The notes beneath the pieces are model-generated. The model ran no database searches and had not been told where the DNA came from. It saw only the letters and a list, made by a program, of their open reading frames with translations. From NCBI GenBank assembly GCA_003667245.1, contig RCNN01000194.1, forward strand, positions 1 through 64,000: a stretch of 64,000 nt of DNA, read 5' to 3'. Shown one piece after another: positions 58,288 to 64,000 of the stretch (the first letter of the stretch is position 1; each line of letters begins with the position of its first letter). The stretch is from Heterostelium multicystogenum. Its lineage: Eukaryota > Evosea > Eumycetozoa > Acytosteliales > Acytosteliaceae. Made by a program: the position numbers and the translations under genes.

Positions 58288-59856
58288 ATGTCAACTTGCA
58301 TGATTGATCAATCGTTGTTTTTTAATGTAATTAAAAATAAATATGTTAGATTTAGGATTTTTAAGATGGTTGCTGTTATTCATAGGGACTTGAGATTGGT
58401 GTCAGTACGTTGGCCACAGTTGAATATGGATTTTCTGACGAAGTATAAATATTATGAAGTTATAAAATATATTGTGGCTCGATCGAAGCAGTTGAAGTCG
58501 TTGCGGTTGTCACGACCCCCGACCATGAGCCATCTGGAGATGACTCGATTCTGTCGTGACAATTGCCACCTCGATCTATTTGTACATGTAATTCAGCAGC
58601 AGCAGCTTTGGTTCAACAACAGATTTCCACTGTCGGGTAGTCTGGTTTTCGATTACTGTTGCAGCAGTGGCAGCCTAGAGATAGTTCAGTATCTGCATCA
58701 AGCGGGGTTCAGCGCATCCCCCAACGCAGTAAAGAATGCAGTCATAAGCAATAACTTGGAACTAGTGAAATTCCTCTGCACCAATCGTTCTGACGGCTGC
58801 AATCAGGAGGCAATGGATGCTGCAATTGCTGGAGGAAATGTCGAGATAGTGCGATTTCTTGCCAACTACTATCGTGGAAGTTGCCAAATCAATGCGCATG
58901 AACATCTTCAGGTTGCTGCCTCTCATGGACACTTGAAGTTGGTGCACTACTTAGAGAATCTCGGCTCTATGGTATGGGACCGTTCTCGTGCAATTCAAAC
59001 AGCCAGTGCCAATGGCCATATGGATATTGTTGAGTATCTCTGGAAATCAGAAAAAGAAAATTCCAACTTGCGAACCACAGTCACTATTTGTTTAAGCAAA
59101 GCAGCAGAGAATGGACATGTACATATTATAAAATTTTTTTTAGATCAACTCAAACTTGGAGCCGAGGAGACAAAACAGGAGAACCTTCTGAAGAAGATTA
59201 AATCATATATAGGATTTGAAGATGTCGAAATTACAGTTATTAGAGCTTTAAGAAATGGTGCTCAAAAAGCTGCCAAAAATCAGCATGTTGACTTGATTGA
59301 ATTTCTCACAAAGAACGATTACGGTCTGCAAATAAGTTTGTCTTCCTGCATATTGGGAGATATTGCCATACTTGGAAACCTGAAGACCCTCGAGAAATAC
59401 TACTCTGAATACATGCAGGAGAACAACTATAATATAAATACCAATCACTACAATCTTGATCCCGTCACCAACCAGATCCCAAAGTCATATTTAAATATTA
59501 TTGTACAGCGTGGATTTGTATCGATCCTCGAATTTTTGATTAGCCGATGCTTAGTTTTTGCCGATCATTTGGCGTCAATGCTTCCAATGGCAGCAGCTTA
59601 TTCACAAGTAGGCATAGTCAAGTATATTCTAAGTGAATGCAAACAATTAGAAGTTGGCGCACTATCAATTGCATATGAAGAGACGATTCGACAGGATGAT
59701 TGCCATATTTTAGAACTACTCATTGAAAAGCAAACCAAATTTGACATTGACAAATATCTGCCAATGATTAAACTGTATGAACCTCCAGATGTGATTTGGT
59801 GGCTCGAAAAAAGATATAGAATCAACGATATACTTTCTTACGAAATAGAAAATTGA
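58288..59856 (+). CDS. ankyrin-repeat protein, single exon
   Basis: 522 residues, intronless, no frame break. The N-terminal about 110 residues are a conserved-looking helical leader (MSTCMIDQSLFFNVIKNKYV, FRIFKMVAVIHRDLRLVSVR). Degenerate ankyrin units follow from about residue 125: SGSLEIVQYLHQAGFSASPN, NNLELVKFLCTNRSDGCNQE, GGNVEIVRFLANYY, SHGHLKLVHYLENLG, ANGHMDIVEYLWKSE and ENGHVHIIKFFLDQL, with a weaker second block to the end (QVGIVKYILSECKQ). This 'G[HN][LVM]xIVxFL' style is typical of large dictyostelid and giant-virus-like ankyrin families. Function probably protein binding; target unknown. A relative lies directly downstream on the same strand. Confidence 0.85.
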   Translation: MSTCMIDQSLFFNVIKNKYVRFRIFKMVAVIHRDLRLVSVRWPQLNMDFLTKYKYYEVIKYIVARSKQLKSLRLSRPPTMSHLEMTRFCRDNCHLDLFVHVIQQQQLWFNNRFPLSGSLVFDYCCSSGSLEIVQYLHQAGFSASPNAVKNAVISNNLELVKFLCTNRSDGCNQEAMDAAIAGGNVEIVRFLANYYRGSCQINAHEHLQVAASHGHLKLVHYLENLGSMVWDRSRAIQTASANGHMDIVEYLWKSEKENSNLRTTVTICLSKAAENGHVHIIKFFLDQLKLGAEETKQENLLKKIKSYIGFEDVEITVIRALRNGAQKAAKNQHVDLIEFLTKNDYGLQISLSSCILGDIAILGNLKTLEKYYSEYMQENNYNINTNHYNLDPVTNQIPKSYLNIIVQRGFVSILEFLISRCLVFADHLASMLPMAAAYSQVGIVKYILSECKQLEVGALSIAYEETIRQDDCHILELLIEKQTKFDIDKYLPMIKLYEPPDVIWWLEKRYRINDILSYEIEN

Positions 59857-60042
59857 ACCGATTCTTCTCAAACGATTCAATTTTAATAAAGCTTAATCTT
59901 GCCTTTCATTCCATTTGGATTGGATTGAAAGGTTGTAAATATATATATCCGAAATCAGGTAAATCAGAGACTGCTCAGAATTTAGATTTGTGATCATTTA
60001 TTTTTTTTTTTTCCAATCAAATACAAATGCAAATAGATTGAT

Positions 60043-62186
60043 ATGGATGATAACAAATATGTAGATATTCTATTTAAAAGAATAATTGGCTCATCGGTGC
60101 TGAGAAATATCATATTCCAACATGTTCAGCATCGAATGAACAAGCAGAGAAGATATGATTGGATTGCTTTAGGTTGCTTCCCTGATCAGCTCCTTAAGTA
60201 TGGTTATTATCAGAGATATTTAGATGTATACAAGAATGTTGTGAAGCCAGCTGGAATGCTTTTTGATAATACTTATATTTATGAGATGTATAGAAATTCA
60301 TACCGTTTGGCTTCAAAGTGTCTGGACCTTCCATCACTTTATCAAATATTTCCCACCTGCGTGTCCAATAAAATAAGACAATGCCACAATCCTACTCTTG
60401 AAATGCTAAAGTTCATTGATCAATATAATATCACTGGATTCGATAATAGCTTCTGGCTAGATGTATTAGTGAATTCTTTGGAATGTGGTGCGCTTGATAT
60501 TGTTGAGTTTCTGGTCACCAACAAAATGCAGCAACTCACCATAGATGTGATGGACTATGCATCTAGGTATGGGCATATCAAGGTAGTCAAGTGGTTACAT
60601 CATAATCGAACAGAAGGGTGTTCTCACAAAGCGATGGATGAGGCTTCGTTCAGTGGCTATCTAGATGTTATAGAGTTTCTTCACTTCAACCGAACTGAAG
60701 GTTGCACCACCGATGCAATGGACAATGCGGCAAGTCAAGGTTATCTTGAAATCGTCCAGTTTCTACACTACAACAGAACCGAAGGTTGTACTACTCAAGC
60801 AATGGATGGGGCAGCGCAAGTTAGTCTTGAAACAGTCAAGTTTCTACATAACAATAGAACCGAAGGTTGCACCCACAAAGCAATGTACAACGCAGCAAGG
60901 GAAAGAAGGCTTGATATTGTCAAGTTTCTTAATGATAATAGAACTGAAGGCTGCAGTTTAAAACACAATCGACATTGCAGCTTATAGCGGCTATTTCAAT
61001 GTGGTATTGTTTCTTTTGAACCATCGAGCAGAGCCATGTTCTACAAAGACCTTGGAGTCTGCAATTCGATTTGGAAACATCGAAACTATCAAATATTTAT
61101 ATACCAACAGGCCTAAATCATGTATCGACAGGAAGGAAGCAATGCTGAAGGTGGTAAAGATACGCAACAACAACCTTGTCTATCTTGAGATTTTCAAATT
61201 CCTTCATCATCTAATCACAAATAACCTATTAGATGAAATCTTTGATGAGGTAATCTTTACTGCAAGTCTACCAATCATTAGCTATACGATATCTAATTCA
61301 AAGCGATCCATACCAAGTTCATTGTTGGACGATGCTGCAAGGAAAGGAAACCTTAAATTGATCAAATACCTTCATTTGAACACATCTGCTCAATGTACGT
61401 CCAACACGATTGATTGCGCTGCTGCAGTAGGAAATATCGCTGTCGTCAGATATCTTGTTATGAACAGAACTGAAGGATTCACTCCATTGGCCGTTAAAAG
61501 TGCATTGTATCTTCGTGATAAATATCGAATGGTTTTATTTCCTATTGGATCATTTAAGAGACGACTTCCCATACCATATCATTAAGAATTTGGTGTCGAA
61601 TCGTTTTGACCTATTCAAGCGTCTACACCATAGAGTGTTCTAATATCTTGGAAGGCGCACTCGTTCGATTTACCAAATCTGATCCATTAGCAATCCAATG
61701 GATTGTTGAGAACACAACCTATCAATTCTCATCAGCAGTCTTTCATTATTTAGATGTTAGCTCTAATCTCTCCTGCTTCAGTGGATCCACACGAATCTAT
61801 TCCCAACTTGGCATCCGTGTTTGGATAGCTTTGCTCATCTTGATTTACCGACTATCAAATATCTCCACGAGATGGGAGCCACCTCAACCACAAACTCAAT
61901 GGATAAAGCTGCTGGGCATGGAAACTTAGAGGTGGTGAAGTTCCTGCATTTCAATAGAACCGAAGGATGTACATCGAGTGCGATGAATTCCGCAGCCAAG
62001 CGGGGACATCTGCACGTTCTCACCTGGCTTGACCGCAATCGAACCGAAGGATGCACCACCCATGCGATGGATCTAGCCTTATTGAACAATCATATGAAGA
62101 TTGTCAAATATTTGTATTATAATAGAACTGAAGGAAGTTCTGCCGAAGGACTTCGTTTGGCAAAAATCTTGAATGACAACTGTTAA
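60043..62186 (+). CDS. ankyrin-repeat protein with NRTEGC signature (frame switches)
   Basis: It starts MDDNKYVDILFKRIIGSSVL with an N-terminal leader like the gene upstream. The repeats are unusually regular: about 33 residues, each carrying HxNRTEGCTxxAMDxAAxxGxLxIV. Copies are at 60595, 60690, 60775, 60860 and 60945, then diverged ones to 61500, and again at 61950, 62035 and 62120. Reading frame changes near 60960, 61560 and 61880, with the protein pattern resuming each time, so indel errors are more likely than pseudogenisation, although the latter is not excluded. The C-terminal limit is uncertain (stop at 62184-62186, or extension to about 62406). Probably a protein-binding solenoid. 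Confidence 0.65.
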
Positions 62187-62710
62187 AATGCATATGTTTA
62201 TACATTACAGTATATCAAAAGGAATCAAAATAGTGAACCACAGGAGCAAGGAACAATCACTATTTGAATATCTATTCCGTGCAAATCAATGTACTTATTC
62301 TGACTTGGCCTATGCCATCGATCAAATAGGTCTTAAAAAGCTGGTTTACCTCTGTTGGACAATCAAAGTCAATACCAAATGGAATCAACACAATCTGTGG
62401 CCATGAATTGGATTATATTGTATAAAGAAATACAAAAAGGTAACTACTAGGCGGGCCCTTCTTAAATAATAACATAACCCATACCAAATGTATATATAAT
62501 ATATTACAATCAACTATTCCATTTAAAAGTTCAAACTAAACACATCATTTTCGCGAATTTGGAATCAGAAGTTGCTTCTTTTGACAGGTATATGTTTTGT
62601 AATAAATTTAAATAAAAAAATAAAATTGAATTAATAATCATTGCAACCTTGGTTGGAACATTATTGTTGTCTTTAAAGATTAAACCTAAACACATTGATT
62701 GATTGAGAGA
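62187..62710. other. intergenic, possibly holding the frameshifted end of the ankyrin gene
   Basis: Up to 62406 one frame stays open (FEYLFRANQCTYSDLAYAID) and could be the true C-terminus of the ankyrin protein. From 62407 to 62710 the DNA is AT-rich and non-coding, with one GC patch AGGCGGGCCC (62450-62459). Confidence 0.4.
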
Positions 62711-63691
62711 ATGGATAATATAAAGCATAAGATATTGGTGTTGTCCGGTAAAGGAGGTGTTGGAAAAGTATGTTGCATTTCGAACTTGTTTTTGAGTGCT
62801 TGTAGACTAAATCAACATCAATTATAGAGTACAGTTTCAACACAACTTGCATTGTATTTAGCACACATTGGAAAGAAAGTAGGCTTTTTGGATGTAGATT
62901 TATGTGGACCTAGTGCACCAAAGATGTTTGGTTTGGAATCAAAGGAGGTACACAAGAGCTCTGCTGGATGGATACCAGTCTATGTTGACACTGAAACAAA
63001 AAATCTTGGTGTCATTTCTATTCAGTTCCTGTGGGTGACAAAGATACACCTGTCATATGGAGAGGACCAAAGAAGAACTGTGAGTATATTCCTATGATTC
63101 GAAAGTATTCAATGAATAGCTCTAACAAAACAGCTCTGATTAACTTCTGATTAGCAATGATCAAACAATTCTTGCAGGATGTTTGTTGGGGAGAATTAGA
63201 TTATTTAATCATTGATACACCACCAGGTACTTCGGATGAACACATCTCAGTTACAGAGGAGCTATTTAAAATATAATCCAGATGGTGCTATCATTGTTAC
63301 TAACACCACAGGGTGTATCGATATCCGATGTTCGTAAAAGAGATCAGTTTCTGTCAGAAACTTGGATTACCGATCATTGGTATCGTAGAGAATATGAGTG
63401 GTTATACATGTCCTCATTGTTCAGTAAGTATCATCTAGCATCAATCCAATAGTCAATGGTAGAATCTAACCGATCGGATAAATAATATAGGAATGTACAA
63501 ATATATTTTCATCAGAAGGTGGTAGATTATTGGCGGAAACAATGTTCACTGCAGTTTTGGGTAAGATGCCAATCGATCCATGGCTTACAGTATGCTCAGA
63601 GCAAGGAAAGAATTATTTCACCGAATATCCCAACTCCTCTACTTTGGTTGCTTTGAAAGAATTAGCAACAAGATTAGAGAAACATATCTAA
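62711..63691 (+). CDS. nubp2: NUBP2 / Cfd1, cytosolic Fe-S scaffold P-loop NTPase
   Basis: Exons 62711-62767, 62828-63078, 63155-63423 and 63491-63691. The deviant Walker [19 protein letters not shown] spans intron 1. Then follow [38 protein letters not shown] (Walker B/switch), [20 protein letters not shown] and the paired cysteines [15 protein letters not shown] (CPHC, then C) that bridge the Fe-S cluster. The short N-terminus lacking a Cys-rich extension points to NUBP2/Cfd1 and not NUBP1/Nbp35. It forms a heterocomplex with Nbp35 to assemble 4Fe-4S clusters for cytosolic and nuclear proteins. One-base frame switches near 63018-63035 and 63272-63310 break exons 2 and 3. Confidence 0.9.
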
Positions 63692-63862
63692 TAAATGAGA
63701 TCTATCATCTACACATGAACGTTTAACATAACGTTTCAACAATAACCATACAAAGAAATCAATTAAACGAGTGTCATTTAGTATAGTATTTATCTATCTT
63801 TTATTTATTATTCAACAAATAAAAAATCTGTGAGTTTAGCTTTTAGAAGTTTAGCATAGTGA

Positions 63863-64000
63863 TTAGAGAATGATTTTCTCAATGAACGGAAGGAAATAAT
63901 CCATTTTACCATTGGATGGAAGCAGTTGAAGGAATGCCTCTGGATCCATGTAGCTGGTGAGATAGTCTAATACACGCTCGTATTCCAACAATATGATCTG
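63863..64000 (-). CDS. 3' end of a gene running off the window, possibly VPS39/TGFBRAP-like
   Basis: Forty-five residues before the stop at 63865-63863: LLEYERVLDYLTSYMDPEAF, then LQLLPSNGKMDYFLPFIEK ending IIL. The 'xALxLLPxxxxLxxxLPFL' style resembles the helical C-terminal region of VPS39/TGFBRAP1/VPS3 vesicle-tethering proteins, which is a weak guess. It is convergent with nubp2 (170 bp apart). The rest of the gene lies beyond the right edge. Confidence 0.4.
   Translation of the reverse strand, partial: QIILLEYERVLDYLTSYMDPEAFLQLLPSNGKMDYFLPFIEKIIL

Overview
The window looks like nuclear DNA of a dictyostelid social amoeba (cellular slime mould). Intergenic DNA is very AT-rich. Genes are dense and on both strands. 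Introns are mostly 50-110 nt with GTAAGT/GTATGT donors and TAG acceptors. Proteins carry poly-Q/N/T tracts, and dictyostelid-typical FNIP repeats, F-box proteins and ankyrin arrays are present. Coding GC is higher than expected for D. discoideum, so a Polysphondylium/Heterostelium-like species is a reasonable guess (inference). Single-base frame switches, many in homopolymer runs, break otherwise well conserved genes. I read most of these as draft-assembly errors, so coordinates of the affected genes are gene spans and not clean single ORFs.

Layout. 1-2.04 kb: 3' part of an EVE-domain plus PHD-finger protein. 2.1-4.9 kb: two minus-strand F-box genes, one with FNIP repeats. 6.07-7.37 kb: CNOT9/Rcd1. 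7.5-9.2 kb: polytopic membrane protein. 9.63 kb: tRNA-Ser(AGA). 10.1-12.0 kb: secreted glycine-rich repeat protein. 12.7-13.7 kb: seven-helix membrane protein, followed by a 4 kb gene desert. 17.8 kb: LSm6. 18.3-19.4 kb: CID (CHERP/SCAF-like) protein. 20.5-25.95 kb: giant vinculin-family protein. 27.5-30.6 kb: C2/ankyrin/CxxC/F-box protein. 30.7-34.4 kb: Integrator-5-like protein. 34.6-35.8 kb: Uma2-like nuclease-fold protein. 36.5-37.85 kb: p47 (UBA-SEP-UBX). 37.9-39.1 kb: G-patch protein. 39.5 kb: ribosomal protein L23a. 40.85 kb: Tim23. 42.1 kb: four-helix membrane protein. 43.2-45.7 kb: acylaminoacyl peptidase. 46.0-46.5 kb: methylmalonyl-CoA epimerase, divergent from mitochondrial citrate synthase at 47.3-49.1 kb. 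49.2-55.1 kb: very long coiled-coil protein. 55.7-56.9 kb: tandem-domain protein of unknown function. 57.2 kb: small membrane protein. 58.3-62.2 kb: two ankyrin genes. 62.7-63.7 kb: NUBP2/Cfd1. 63.86 kb to the end: 3' end of a minus-strand gene.

Most genes are ordinary housekeeping genes (RNA decay and splicing, mitochondrial import and TCA cycle, Fe-S assembly, p97 cofactor, translation). They are interleaved with lineage-specific families. The most unusual architectures are the EVE-PHD protein, the C2/ankyrin/CxxC/F-box protein, the Uma2-like protein with an apparently altered active site, and the ankyrin gene built on an NRTEGC signature. No operon logic applies. The only shared control region that looks functionally suggestive is the divergent epimerase/citrate synthase promoter.
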